Counted from the first letter of the stretch, positions 1 to 8,899 are shown. The stretch is DNA of 64,000 bases from Aquimarina sp. AU58 (GCF_900312745.1 NZ_OMPD01000014.1:3100001-3164000); one strand, 5' to 3'. The notes: generated by a model from the sequence alone, not told the origin. Translations and numbers: made by a program.

Positions 1-174
1 AACAATGTACGGCTCAATCGCTATATTTTAGAAAACATTGTAACTCGTTAAGATTCCTTTGAACTAGCCTTAAACACTAGAACTATTAATAAAAGGTATT
101 ACTAGCCCTCTAAAATATGTACGCTCTCTCGCCTATTGTTTTACCAAAGTTTTATGAGGCCGTTTTAACTATGA
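1..174. other. Left-edge non-coding DNA
   Basis: No gene is visible here. Its last 45 bases (about 130-175) resemble a stretch at 36651-36698; both carry CAAAGTTTT, then AGGCC, then AACTAT. This may be the edge of a second, degenerate dispersed repeat. Confidence 0.4.
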
Positions 175-591
175 TTAAGCTTTTAGTTTGTCAATCATAT
201 TTTCTAATGCGAATTTGCTTAGTTCTGGAATGGTATTACTAGATACTTTAATCTCCCAATTAGATAAACTAGGCATTAAACTCACTTCGTTTTCTATAAA
301 GATATTACTATGAGACTGTGATAATTGTTTTGATGGGATTAAATAAATAACCTTCGGTTTTTTATCTATTATTAAAACTAAAGCGACAAACAAGCTATCT
401 TTTAATTCTCCTAAATCTTGTTTGGATATTTTAATACTGCGTTGTGTAGTATCTAAATCTATTGATTTTAGATATAAATGGTTAGTTCCAATTAAAAAAT
501 CAACCTCTTCCCTCCCATCGAGTTTTGCTGTTAATTCTATGTCAAAACTTGTTAATTCAGATTTTAGGAAATCTATAATTAAAGAAGACAT
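175..591 (-). CDS. Hypothetical protein coupled to an XRE regulator
   Basis: A 138-residue soluble protein with no signal peptide or membrane segment; I do not recognise the family. Its start codon shares one base with the stop of the upstream XRE gene (TAATG on the minus strand), so the two are probably translated together. A broken relative lies at 8895-8987: it keeps the block LDLDT..xSIKI (here IDLDTTQRSIKI) and the C-terminal block with ELxK(F/Y)AL, so these are probably the conserved parts of the family. Small regulator plus unknown partner suggests an accessory regulatory or toxin-antitoxin-like pair, but nothing in the sequence shows toxicity. Confidence 0.75.
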   Translation of the reverse strand: MSSLIIDFLKSELTSFDIELTAKLDGREEVDFLIGTNHLYLKSIDLDTTQRSIKISKQDLGELKDSLFVALVLIIDKKPKVIYLIPSKQLSQSHSNIFIENEVSLMPSLSNWEIKVSSNTIPELSKFALENMIDKLKA

Positions 592-812
592 TAGATTTCT
601 TCTTTTAATTTAAGGTCTTTACAAACTTGTTTAAATACTTCACAAGGGTCAACATCTATTGCTAAAGCAATTAGATATAATTCATCTGCTCTAAGCTTAG
701 TACGTTCATTATTAGCTAACTCACTAAGTCTAGTCTTGCTAATTCCTGTTTTTCTAGAAACATCGGAACGATTAACTGATTTTCTTGATAGGAATAAACC
801 TAATTCGGTCAT
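591..812 (-). CDS. XRE-family helix-turn-helix regulator
   Basis: A 73-residue protein that is almost entirely one Cro/CI-type HTH: residues 15-35 (NRSDVSRKTGISKTRLSELA) fit the helix-turn-helix, followed by the third-helix region and the typical LxxIALAIDVDPCEVF end. It is coupled to the 138-residue gene downstream. It is transcribed away from the 63-residue gene at 950, and the shared 137-bp gap holds an inverted repeat (858-866 / 919-927) that could be its operator. Autoregulation is an inference. Confidence 0.85.
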   Translation of the reverse strand: MTELGLFLSRKSVNRSDVSRKTGISKTRLSELANNERTKLRADELYLIALAIDVDPCEVFKQVCKDLKLKEEI

Positions 813-857
813 TATTGTCTGTTTTTAAGAACATAAATTTACATAATAAGATAAATT

Positions 858-927
858 ATTCCGATTTTATGAACTCTTGATTTTTATTTTATCCGTATTT
901 ATGTATATTTGTTCTGATAATCGGAAT
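858..927. promoter_or_regulatory. Candidate operator and divergent promoter for the XRE regulator
   Basis: Inverted half-sites ATTCCGATT (858-866) and AATCGGAAT (919-927) are exact reverse complements and lie between the divergent XRE gene and the 63-residue gene. Between them is TATATTTG (904-911), which matches the Bacteroidota -7 element TAnnTTTG for the plus-strand gene. A TTG at 877-879 is slightly farther upstream than the usual -33 spacing. An XRE dimer binding both half-sites would cover the promoter. Seen: repeats and -7 match. Inferred: function. Confidence 0.45.
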
Positions 928-949
928 ATTTAATCTTAAAACAAGAATA

Positions 950-1141
950 ATGCCAAGTTCAAGATATACAAAAGCACAGCTAGAACAGATAGTACATACG
1001 CAATTAGATAATTTAAATGCGATTCATGACTTATTACGTATTATGAAGCTTCAAAATGAATTAATTGAAAATGCTAATAAAAAATTAAAGGATGAAGTAA
1101 TTGATTTTAAGAAACGAGTTAATTATGGGAGTGGTAAATAA
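950..1141 (+). CDS. Small hypothetical protein (63 aa), predicted coiled coil
   Basis: A short, charged and probably helical protein (heptad-like residues 8-55). It has no signal peptide and no family I recognise. It is divergent from the XRE gene and sits just before the 3' end of the restriction operon on the other strand. The C-terminal motif KKLKDE..DFKKRVNY recurs almost unchanged at 7786-7853 next to a repeat copy, which shows it belongs to a real family with at least one decayed relative here. It might be an accessory factor of the flanking defence genes, but that is a guess from position. Confidence 0.65.
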   Translation: MPSSRYTKAQLEQIVHTQLDNLNAIHDLLRIMKLQNELIENANKKLKDEVIDFKKRVNYGSGK

Positions 1142-1229
1142 TAATATAAATATTGATTTATTCATCATTTCCTTTTCTTCCTTTACCAAATAAATAAATA
1201 AATTAATACAACACTTGACAATGATAATA

Positions 1230-1556
1230 TTATGATAGAATAAAGTATAACAGTTTGTTAAGTTTTTCTTCTAATTCATTTATTATATTTTCCCAATGTT
1301 CTTGCCATCTTTTACTCCCTCTATTTACAAGATACCAAGCAAAAGAAAAAAAACAGCCAATAGAACAAATAATTAAAATATATTCAATATCAATTTTATT
1401 TTCTTTGCTATAAGCTATTAATGAAGCAAAAAAACCTGCATAAATTACAGCAAGAAACCCCCAAAAATACTGAGCTCTTTTCCAGTAATGCGTTATTTCA
1501 AAATCACGAAGCTCATACGCTCTTTTTAATTGTTCTTCAAGCTTTTCTTCAGTCAT
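1230..1556 (-). CDS. RipA-like small membrane protein, last gene of the restriction operon
   Basis: A 108-residue protein: a charged N-terminal helix (1-28), membrane segment one (about 30-50, YFWGFLAVIYAGFFASLIAY), membrane segment two (about 57-79), and a Trp-rich cytoplasmic end containing AWYLVNRGSKRWQEHWE. That arrangement resembles the RipA-type small membrane protein family; I recall this from the motif and could not run a search. The start codon overlaps the stop of the putAbiC-like gene by 4 bp (ATGA), so the three genes form one translationally coupled operon. A membrane effector or sensor beside a restriction enzyme fits a defence role. Confidence 0.65.
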   Translation of the reverse strand: MTEEKLEEQLKRAYELRDFEITHYWKRAQYFWGFLAVIYAGFFASLIAYSKENKIDIEYILIICSIGCFFSFAWYLVNRGSKRWQEHWENIINELEEKLNKLLYFILS

Positions 1557-2653
1557 TTCTTTTTTTTTTGAGTTAAATCAATTAATTCTTTTAATTCGAT
1601 TAAGTTTTTTAAGTTTACATTATCTTCTACGTAATAAGAATCACAATATTTTTTTATATCCTTTGCATAATTTATAGCAAATACTTCTAATTGTTTTATT
1701 TTAATAATAATTGTACCTAAATCTTGTGTTAGTTTTTCTATACCGTCAATTTCAAAAGGCACACGATTTTTTTGCAACAATAATAACTCGTTAAATAATG
1801 GTTCATAATATGTGATTTTTAAATCTGTTAAATCAGAATCAATTGTAGAGTTATTAATACTATTATTTATATAATCTGTATAGTTTCTATAATTTAACCA
1901 AAAATCTGTTAATGATTTAAAATAAGGAAAATTAAAAAGGTTATAAGGAGGTATGTGATAAGTCTGAATGTATTTATTTCTAATGTTATGTAAGTCTGTA
2001 AGAAAAGATTGGATATTTGTTTGAATAGAATATTTAAGTCTTACTTTTTCTTCCATTTGAGAAGAATATTTTTCTCTTATATGCGGAGTAATTTTTAAAT
2101 AAAAATCGATATTTCTATAAAAATTAAGAAATTTCTTTTCCCAATCTTTTTCATCTTTAAAAAAATGCCTAAATGACCTATAAACAGTCATATAATCCAT
2201 TTCAATTATTCTATTAAAATTTTCATTAACTGTAAAATAAGTTTGATTTGATAAAGTTGGGTGTAGCAATTCTTTTTTATAAAAAGTTTTAAGGTCTTTA
2301 CCTTGGTGTTTTATGTCTCCAATTATTGAACCTAAAAAACTACTAATTAATTTTAATAAATCCCTTTGCTCTTCAACTTTTTCCTCTCGTGTTTCTTTTT
2401 TTTCTTTTAATATTTGTTCTCTTTGTTCTAGAACTTGATAAATAACAAATAAAATTGATAGAAAAGCTAAAACACCTCCAATTAAAGCACCATAAGCTGA
2501 AATAATGTGGTTTCTTTTATCAAAATCTACACTAAACCATTTCCAATTATTCGTTTCATTGACAGCGTCAATAGTTAAAAATAATACAATAACTAAAGTT
2601 AATATAGATGCTACTGTGATTAGTATTTTATATTGTTTTATTTTCTTAATCAT
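1553..2653 (-). CDS. putAbiC-like phage abortive-infection membrane protein
   Basis: A 366-residue protein with two N-terminal membrane segments (about 10-28 and 50-72), a charged coiled linker (75-100, rich in E/K/R) and a helical cytoplasmic domain of about 260 residues. This layout, with HFFKDEKDWEKKF-type central motifs, resembles the putative phage abortive-infection family (putAbiC). It starts 4 bp inside the end of the restriction-modification gene (ATGA) and is followed by another 4-bp overlap, so it is made with the enzyme. A plausible role is a membrane back-up that acts when restriction fails. The family call is from layout and motifs only. Confidence 0.55.
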   Translation of the reverse strand: MIKKIKQYKILITVASILTLVIVLFLTIDAVNETNNWKWFSVDFDKRNHIISAYGALIGGVLAFLSILFVIYQVLEQREQILKEKKETREEKVEEQRDLLKLISSFLGSIIGDIKHQGKDLKTFYKKELLHPTLSNQTYFTVNENFNRIIEMDYMTVYRSFRHFFKDEKDWEKKFLNFYRNIDFYLKITPHIREKYSSQMEEKVRLKYSIQTNIQSFLTDLHNIRNKYIQTYHIPPYNLFNFPYFKSLTDFWLNYRNYTDYINNSINNSTIDSDLTDLKITYYEPLFNELLLLQKNRVPFEIDGIEKLTQDLGTIIIKIKQLEVFAINYAKDIKKYCDSYYVEDNVNLKNLIELKELIDLTQKKKK

Positions 2654-5600
2654 AATATAATTTTAATTTCCTCTTCATTCAATCCATATAACTCATAAAC
2701 CATTCGGTCTATTTCTTTGTCCAATTTATCAATCTGAGATTTTAATTGTTGAGCCTCTGCCTTTTTGGTTTCAAAAACTTCCATCCACTCCATTTCATCT
2801 AGCTTGGTAAGCTTCTCTCTTCCTGCTTTTTTAATAGCTTTGTTGAGTTCTTTAATAAAGTCTTCAAATTCTAACTCGTGCCAACTTTGAAGTTTCTTAG
2901 AGAATTTTTCTATTGAGAATTGAGAAGTTAAATATTGTAAAAAGTTTGATAGTTTTTTATTTATTTTGGCTCTAGTAGTGAGCATATTTGTTGCTTTTTC
3001 AGAAAGGATATTTCTTAACTCTTTAGTTCCTTCTGGTAATGGGAATGAACCTAGCTTGTCTAAACTTATTTTAGCAAATACTTTTCCTTTTATATCGTGT
3101 AATAATCTATAAAAAGAAGTAGCAGGCTTTGAGTTGAGTACAGCTAATAAGAAATCTAAACTGTAATTCTCATCAATTTGATAAATACCGTGTACTAAAG
3201 TATCAAAATATAAGTTTTCAGTATCTTTTGTAACTACGAACCTATCACCTGTCTTTCTAACTAGAAGTTTTGTGTTTTCGAATAGGTCTGGAGTTCTAAG
3301 AGCAAAATCTATTCGAGTTTGCTTTTTCATTCCTTCTTTACTTTTTATGTCATCTAAAGTTAGGTTATCAGCTAAATTTGGGTCATAGTTTACATATTGT
3401 CCTCCCCAATTTGAGCTATAACTATTAAACTCTTTTCCCCAAATAATAGGTTTATGTTTATCAGATTCTTTATTATCTGAAACCAATATGTGTTTTATGT
3501 TTCCTGGATTAAGACCATTTTTTAATTTGTAATAATCCTTAATTGATTTATATCTGCGTAATTTAATAAGCAGCTTACTTCCTCCTTTAACAATTGGAGA
3601 AATCTCACAGTGAGGTGTATTAAGAAAGAATGATTGTTCAATATCATTAATTATACATTTATTGCCTTCAAAATCAAAATAAGTATCAGCAGATATTAAT
3701 TTAATTTTTTCTTTTTCGTTATTATTTGTATTCCTCTCAAATTTCAAAATTAGACTTCCTCCTACTTCTGCATCAGGAAATACTTTTTCAGCTAACATAA
3801 ATATTTCGTGAACTTTAGATTTTTCTAAAAGATGTCGTCTTATATTCTCAAAGTATGTATTGAAAAGCAATGATTTAGGAATGATAAAATGTACAAGACC
3901 TTTTTCAAAAATTTGAAATATTCTTTCAATAAATAAAATGTATAAGTTTATTTTATAATTAGTTAAAGGGAAATTCTTTTTATAATATTCTTCTTCATTA
4001 GAATCTAAAAATATTCCATAAGGAGGATTACCAATTATCACATCAAAGCCACCTTTAGCAAATATTTTTGGAAACTCTTCTTCCCATTTAAAAGATTTAT
4101 CTCCTGCTACAGTTTTACTATCTATTAAAGAGTTTCCGCATTTAATATTGTTACTTAAACTGTTTAGTTTACGTCTTGGTTGAGCAGTACGTAACCATAA
4201 TGAGAGTTTTGCTATTTCAACAGATTCTTCATTTAAATCTACGCCATAAATATTATTCTCCAATACCGTGTTTTCAATATCGGGAAACACCATTGATTTA
4301 CCTTGTACAATAGACATCAATTCATCTAATTCTCCGTGTTCCTTAATTAAAAAATCTAATGATTGATTAAGGAAAGCTCCAGAGCCACAAGCTGGGTCAC
4401 AAATTGTAATTTGTAATAACCAAGAACGATAAGTTTCTATTATTTCAATTAATTTATAACCTTCAACAGAGACATTGGTCTTTATCTTTTTAATTGTTTT
4501 AACAATCCCTTGTCCAGTTTGAACTTGAATTTCTTTTTTAACAGTACGTCTTTCTTTTAATAAGTAATTTTTCCCAGTATCAATATTTGAAATTCCTAGC
4601 TCTTCTTTCTTTTCACTACATAGTTTACCAACTGTATTATCTACTATATATTTGGTAATGTACTTAGGGGTGTAAAAGACTCCGTCTTTTTTACGTTTTG
4701 CTTTTTGTTTATCAAAAACAACACCATCAATTTCGGCATTTATACTTTCAATCTCATTTAGAGAGTTCTCAAAAATATGTCCCAAAATGTTTACATCAAC
4801 TTCACTCTCGAAATCTCTAGATTGCAATGTGTTAACGTGATTATAAAGTAAATCATTATCTATTAACAAACTATCGAGAATAGCATCAGGTTTAAACAAT
4901 CCTCCATTGTAGGCAAAAATCTCTTCTCTGGAATTGGTCTTTTGACGTCCTGTATCTAAATCATTGAAATACTGTTTAAACAAATTATATAACGGTCTTT
5001 CATCTCCAAAGTCATTATCTGCTTTCCATTTATCGAGTATTTTTTTTGTGGAGTTACTAGTCAATAAAGTGCTGTCTTCTGCAAAGAAGATAAACAGGAA
5101 ACGGTCTATTAATTTTTGTGATTTTTTAAATAATGTGCGCTTAATATTTTTTGTTCCTTTCTCTTTATCTTCATTATTTAATTCAGTACGAAAAACTTGG
5201 TTTTTTATATTCTGTTTTACCAAATCACGAAATAGCTCACGTTTAAATAGTGAATAATCTTTATATAAATCATCAGTAATCTTCTTTTCTTTTTGAATAG
5301 AAGCTTGTTTTATAGTAAGAGGTAGATTGTTAAGAATATTATCTTTTGCTAAGCACAAATACATTAATTGAAATTGCTCTTCGGTAAGAGTAAACAAATT
5401 GAACTCTTCAAATTCTACAGCATTATTAATATAAAAGCGTAGTTTTTCAAAATTGGAAGTGATAACATAAACACATCCTGTTTGATTAGCTTTATAATCG
5501 AAAGCTTGTTGTCGTATCTTTTCTAAATCTTTAAGCTTTGTACTTTTAAGCTCTATAACTCCTAAAGCTTTGCTATCTTTTAAAATGGCTCCATCTGCTT

Positions 5601-5856
5601 TTTTTGCTCCTTTTTCGTTTTTAAACTCTGTTGTAAGATTGTATTTTGGGTCTGGATTTATGGTGTAACCAAAGATAGTTACAAAGAGTTCCATTAAAAA
5701 TTTTTGCTGGAAACCTTCTTCTTTTATTTCCCTTATATTTTGCTGTCTAACGGAATTGTGAAAGTATTTTGTGAATTTTTTATATGCTTTAAATACAAGT
5801 TCTTTGTCTTGTAATGCTAAATATGTTTTAAGTACTGAGTTTTGATATAATGCCAT
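2650..5856 (-). CDS. Type IIG restriction-modification enzyme (nuclease, N6-adenine methylase and specificity in one chain)
   Basis: A 1068-residue protein. The N-terminal PD-(D/E)xK nuclease is seen as D88 followed by E102-L-K104 within KADGAIL...GVIELKS. Next come a helical connector (about 180-380), DGVFYTP (391-397) at the methylase entrance, AdoMet motif I DPACGSG (487-493), GVDLNEESVEIAK (538-550) and the catalytic NPPYG (610-614) of N6-adenine methylases. A TaqI-like target-recognition region spans about 740-960, with a C-terminal coiled coil at 1020-1055. All catalytic motifs look intact, so both cutting and protective methylation are expected. It is the first gene of a three-gene operon with 4-bp overlaps. 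The recognition sequence cannot be read from the protein. Confidence 0.9.
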   Translation of the reverse strand: MALYQNSVLKTYLALQDKELVFKAYKKFTKYFHNSVRQQNIREIKEEGFQQKFLMELFVTIFGYTINPDPKYNLTTEFKNEKGAKKADGAILKDSKALGVIELKSTKLKDLEKIRQQAFDYKANQTGCVYVITSNFEKLRFYINNAVEFEEFNLFTLTEEQFQLMYLCLAKDNILNNLPLTIKQASIQKEKKITDDLYKDYSLFKRELFRDLVKQNIKNQVFRTELNNEDKEKGTKNIKRTLFKKSQKLIDRFLFIFFAEDSTLLTSNSTKKILDKWKADNDFGDERPLYNLFKQYFNDLDTGRQKTNSREEIFAYNGGLFKPDAILDSLLIDNDLLYNHVNTLQSRDFESEVDVNILGHIFENSLNEIESINAEIDGVVFDKQKAKRKKDGVFYTPKYITKYIVDNTVGKLCSEKKEELGISNIDTGKNYLLKERRTVKKEIQVQTGQGIVKTIKKIKTNVSVEGYKLIEIIETYRSWLLQITICDPACGSGAFLNQSLDFLIKEHGELDELMSIVQGKSMVFPDIENTVLENNIYGVDLNEESVEIAKLSLWLRTAQPRRKLNSLSNNIKCGNSLIDSKTVAGDKSFKWEEEFPKIFAKGGFDVIIGNPPYGIFLDSNEEEYYKKNFPLTNYKINLYILFIERIFQIFEKGLVHFIIPKSLLFNTYFENIRRHLLEKSKVHEIFMLAEKVFPDAEVGGSLILKFERNTNNNEKEKIKLISADTYFDFEGNKCIINDIEQSFFLNTPHCEISPIVKGGSKLLIKLRRYKSIKDYYKLKNGLNPGNIKHILVSDNKESDKHKPIIWGKEFNSYSSNWGGQYVNYDPNLADNLTLDDIKSKEGMKKQTRIDFALRTPDLFENTKLLVRKTGDRFVVTKDTENLYFDTLVHGIYQIDENYSLDFLLAVLNSKPATSFYRLLHDIKGKVFAKISLDKLGSFPLPEGTKELRNILSEKATNMLTTRAKINKKLSNFLQYLTSQFSIEKFSKKLQSWHELEFEDFIKELNKAIKKAGREKLTKLDEMEWMEVFETKKAEAQQLKSQIDKLDKEIDRMVYELYGLNEEEIKIIL

Positions 5857-5928
5857 TTAAAAGTGTAAATTCCTAAAGGTATTAATTATGAATATATTGT
5901 GCTATTAATTTTGCATACAATATTTATT

Positions 5929-6207
5929 CCCATTACATACACATTCCCGCTTCACTCCTATCGTCACTTCGGGCAAAGCGTATTCCATTACATTTTTAAA
6001 GAAACTTTTAGAAAGAAAAAAATCAAAGAAAATTGAGGTATAAACTTCGCTTTTACCAAAGCAAAGTGACCCTTCGTCAGGCTCAGGACAAAGCATAACG
6101 CAAGTACATTATGATACAAAAATAGTAATTCATAATTCCAGCTGCATCATCTCGCAGCTTTACAAAATTGATTCACAGGATCAATTTTGTAAACTCGTAT
6201 AAAATTG
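5929..6207 (+). repeat. Dispersed repeat, copy A (full length, with 3' hairpin)
   Basis: Begins CCCATTACATACACATTC, continues to the family core GTATTCCATTACATTTTT, an A-rich middle, an AAAGCAAAGTGA segment and a CCTTCG...CTCAGG segment, then CATAACGCAAGTACATTATG, and ends in a perfect hairpin and ACTCGTATAAAATTG. It lies between the divergent restriction operon and the 428-residue TPR gene. Its last 115 bases are nearly identical to copy B, so the two are recent relatives. The remainder of 5857-6451 is AT-rich; I see no gene in it. Confidence 0.85.
6159..6193. repeat. Perfect 14-bp hairpin at the end of copy A
   Basis: Left arm TTTACAAAATTGAT (6159-6172), loop TCACAGG (6173-6179), right arm ATCAATTTTGTAAA (6180-6193). 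There are no mismatches. It lies between divergent genes, which is not where a terminator is expected. Confidence 0.9.
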
Positions 6208-6451
6208 CTTTATTAACAAAAATCAAGTTGGTTTTATTGTTATTGATTAAATTTATTAGCACTTTATAACTAAAACTATTTACTATTAAAGAATCCGATG
6301 CGAGAAAAATTGCGGGTATCGTTGAGCCTTAATTTAGAAGAAGTATTATTCTTATAAATTATACGGTTTTCAGGGATAAAACTGATCTGAAATTTAAATT
6401 ATATTTACGTTCTAAATAACTAACAACAAATACAATAATAAAACCCCAAAG

Positions 6452-7738
6452 ATGAAAGAAGAAATAAAATGGTTTGAAGAAATGACCCAATATCTATTCA
6501 AAGAATACAAATCTTTGTTTTTAAAAAAGGTAGTGGATTATGAAAAAGGGTCTATAAAAAAAATTGCCCTTTTAAGAAACCAGTACCTAGATTATGATGA
6601 CGATGATAACGATTATGTTGTTGTTGACTACTCATTAGGAATCTATTCTAAGGATCAGGTGCGAGTGTTAAAAAATAAAATAGACGAATCGTCTAATAGC
6701 GACGTTTTAGAGGATGTTAAAGACCTTTGGGGACCACCATTACTAAATGCAGCGTGGGAAAAAAGTTACGACTATAGTACAGATTTTGAGATGTTCCAGC
6801 ACTGTACTGTGCTGGCTAATATAGCACAAAAGCTATTAGAGGACACGGAAATTGAACCTTATGTTATGAAAGGTGCCTCGGTCTTTATAAAAAGCTTTGG
6901 CGATTTTAACGAGGAGTGCATGGTGCCTATGTATACAGGAATTATTCCAGAAACTACAATTCGTAAAAAAGTTATAGCTGATTTTGTTACTACTGATGAA
7001 AATAAAAAATTGTTGCTGTCGCTTTGGAATAAAGAAATCACAGAACCAGGAAAAACCCTTTTTAAGAAAATAGGTATTAATCCATTACCAAATTACCCAA
7101 GTAAAAACGATATTAGTAAAGAGTTGTTTAAAGCACGACATATACTGGTTGACAAGGAAAATGATGGAGAAAGTAAAGAGGTACGTAATAAAGCAGCTAT
7201 AGCAAGTCTGGAACCGTATTTAGAAGACATTAAACCGTATACTGGGAAAAAATCAAAAAAAATAACGGAAGCTATTAAAGAACATGAAAGCGCATGCAAT
7301 TATTTGGGATTATGGTATAAGGGGTTAAAGGACTATGACCAGGCAGAAAAATGGTGGAAACGTTGTTATCAAATCCTACCTACAGAGGCAGGTGCTTTAA
7401 ACCTTTGTTTAATCTATAAAAACAATAAGCCTAATTACCCAGAATTTTTAAAAATCTGTGAGCATTTAACGTCTATTTATAACAAATTGTCTTCATATAG
7501 TCAAATGTATGCATGGGAGTACTTAGCGACTGCTTATGTGCTGAATGAAGAGATAGAAAAAGCAATTAGCACCTTTAAAACACTGATAAAAGATAACCCC
7601 GATGAGGAGATATCGTATTACAAATCATTAGCAAATAAAGCGTTAGACAAATTGTTTGAACAAAGAGAAAAAGATGAAAAGCTAAAAAACAAATTGTTAA
7701 ATGTCTTTGAATCACAAAAAGACACAAAACAAAAATAA
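6452..7738 (+). CDS. Hypothetical protein with C-terminal TPR repeats
   Basis: A 428-residue soluble protein without a signal peptide. The N-terminal half (1-270) is unrecognised, acidic around residues 49-55 (DYDDDDNDY), and contains DLWGPPLLNAAW. Residues about 285-405 form TPR-like helical pairs (NYLGLWYKGLKDYDQAEKWWKRCYQ, then LATAYVLNEEIEKAISTF). It sits alone between repeat copies A and B, which have the same orientation. A near -7 element (TATATTTA, 6400-6407) precedes it. TPRs usually hold partner proteins; the partner is not evident. Confidence 0.75.
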   Translation: MKEEIKWFEEMTQYLFKEYKSLFLKKVVDYEKGSIKKIALLRNQYLDYDDDDNDYVVVDYSLGIYSKDQVRVLKNKIDESSNSDVLEDVKDLWGPPLLNAAWEKSYDYSTDFEMFQHCTVLANIAQKLLEDTEIEPYVMKGASVFIKSFGDFNEECMVPMYTGIIPETTIRKKVIADFVTTDENKKLLLSLWNKEITEPGKTLFKKIGINPLPNYPSKNDISKELFKARHILVDKENDGESKEVRNKAAIASLEPYLEDIKPYTGKKSKKITEAIKEHESACNYLGLWYKGLKDYDQAEKWWKRCYQILPTEAGALNLCLIYKNNKPNYPEFLKICEHLTSIYNKLSSYSQMYAWEYLATAYVLNEEIEKAISTFKTLIKDNPDEEISYYKSLANKALDKLFEQREKDEKLKNKLLNVFESQKDTKQK

Positions 7739-7785
7739 AAAGAAGTGAATCTTAATGAAAAGACTATAATTAGCTCATATTCAGA

Positions 7786-7853
7786 AGCAAAAAACTAAAA
7801 GATGAAGACTTTGATTTTAAAAAGAGAGTTAATTATTCAACAGAAGAAATAAA
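7786..7853 (+). pseudogene. C-terminal remnant of a 63-residue-type gene
   Basis: Translated from 7786 this reads SKKLKDEDFDFKKRVNYSTEE, against NKKLKDEVIDFKKRVNYGSGK in the intact gene at 950-1141. The upstream part of the gene is missing (in-frame stops, no start), and the reading frame runs straight into repeat copy B at 7854. This is a decayed paralogue whose end abuts a repeat. Confidence 0.75.
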
Positions 7854-8153
7854 CCATTCCATACACATTTTACCTCCATTCCTCTACCTTTTCAGCAAAA
7901 AGAGTATTCCATTACATTTTTAAGAAACTTTTGGAAAGAAAAAAAATAAAGAATATTAGTTCTAGTAAAAGCTTTTTAACAAAACAAAGCGAACCTTCGG
8001 CAATACTTCGACAAGCTCAGTGTGACAGCTCAGGGTAATACATAACGCAAGTACATTATGATACAAAAATAGTAGTCATAATTCCAGTCACATCATCTCG
8101 CAGCTTTACAAAATTGATCCTGTGAATCAATTTTGTAAACTCGTATAAAATTG
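7854..8153 (+). repeat. Dispersed repeat, copy B (full length, with 3' hairpin)
   Basis: CCATTCCATACACATTTTAC start, core GAGTATTCCATTACATTTTT, A-rich middle, AAAGCGAACCTTCG, then ACTTCGACAAGCTCAGTGTG (a REP-like motif), CATAACGCAAGTACATTATG, hairpin and ACTCGTATAAAATTG end. It lies between the 428-residue TPR gene and the ParDE pair. With copy A it forms direct repeats around the TPR gene. Confidence 0.85.
8105..8139. repeat. Perfect hairpin of copy B with loop inverted relative to copy A
   Basis: Arms TTTACAAAATTGAT (8105-8118) and ATCAATTTTGTAAA (8126-8139) are identical to copy A. The loop CCTGTGA (8119-8125) is the exact reverse complement of copy A's loop TCACAGG. The flanks are in the same orientation, so only the hairpin interior has flipped. 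Confidence 0.9.
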
Positions 8154-8204
8154 TTTTAAACTTTAAAAATTATTGTTTTATTGTATTCGGATGTGCGTTA
8201 TAGA

Positions 8205-8495
8205 CTATAAATTCTTTTCATGATCCATACTTTGGTTTAATACACGAACAATTAAAATATCAATATCTGTAGCTAAATAAAAAATAGTGTGAGATTTATA
8301 AGAAAATCGCTTTAATGATAGAATAAATTCTGATGCATCACGCCCAAGATTAGTATTATCAGCTAATACTTGAAAAAGTGTATGCATTCCTAATAAGTAA
8401 TCCTTGGCTTGTTTTAACCCAAATGTTTCAATGCCATATTCATACATTTTGGCAAGATCAATTTCGGCTTTTCTTGATAATTTATAAACGCCCAT
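8205..8495 (-). CDS. parE: ParE/RelE-family toxin
   Basis: A 96-residue toxin of the type II RelE/ParE superfamily: N-terminal YKLSRKAEIDLAKMYEYG, central LGRDASEFILSLKRFSYKSHTIFYLA and C-terminal IDILIVRVLNQSMD match the family's helix pair and beta-sheet core. Members poison gyrase (ParE) or cut mRNA (RelE); the sequence does not decide which, though the form is closer to ParE. The start overlaps the antitoxin end by 14 bp. The pair is bounded by repeat copies B and C, as expected for a self-contained cassette. Confidence 0.88.
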   Translation of the reverse strand: MGVYKLSRKAEIDLAKMYEYGIETFGLKQAKDYLLGMHTLFQVLADNTNLGRDASEFILSLKRFSYKSHTIFYLATDIDILIVRVLNQSMDHEKNL

Positions 8496-8739
8496 CTGCT
8501 CGCATACGTTCTTCGACTTCTTTCATAATATCTGGAACAGACTTATCACTAATACCACTATCCATACCTTCTGTTATAGCAGCTTTAAGTGCTGAGAACT
8601 TTGCTTTTTTAGCTTGGTCACGCCTTACTAAATCACGAAGATACTCACTATCATTTGTAAATTCTCCTGCCTTAATTTGAGATTTTATCCACTTATCCTG
8701 CTTCTTTGTAAATGTGATCGTTTTTCTAATTGTTGACAT
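8482..8739 (-). CDS. parD: ParD-family antitoxin
   Basis: An 85-residue protein starting at ATG 8739; a TTG two codons upstream is less likely. The N-terminal ribbon-helix-helix (STIRKTITFTKKQDKWIKSQI then FTNDSEYLRDLVRRD) binds DNA. The C-terminal tail (about 50-85, MDSGISDKSVPDIMKEVEER) is the toxin-wrapping part. It is first in the operon, as usual for ParDE, and is expected to repress its own promoter. A vertically kept TA pair helps hold an accessory region in the chromosome; that role is inference. Confidence 0.9.
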   Translation of the reverse strand: MSTIRKTITFTKKQDKWIKSQIKAGEFTNDSEYLRDLVRRDQAKKAKFSALKAAITEGMDSGISDKSVPDIMKEVEERMRADGRL

Positions 8740-8836
8740 AATCAAATGTTTAAATAATCATACTATTGGTGTAATATACAATATTGATTAAACATTCCAA
8801 AATTAAGAGCTCCTAATTAATGCTCTTGTAATCATT

Positions 8837-8899
8837 CCCATTCCACACACATTATGCTTCCCTCCTATTATGTCGTCGCATAAAAAGTATTCCATTACC
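8837..8899 (+). repeat. Dispersed repeat, copy C (5' half only)
   Basis: CCCATTCCACACACATTATG followed, after a CTCC-rich segment, by AAAGTATTCCATTACC. The A-rich middle and the 3' hairpin are absent. Its right edge supplies the stop codon of the gene remnant at 8895-8987. The rest of 8746-9128 holds only that remnant and AT-rich DNA. Confidence 0.75.

Noticed and set aside
5905..6096. 63-codon minus-strand frame across repeat copy A
   Set aside because: It is made almost wholly of repeat sequence, with no coding signature; such frames arise in every long copy of the element.
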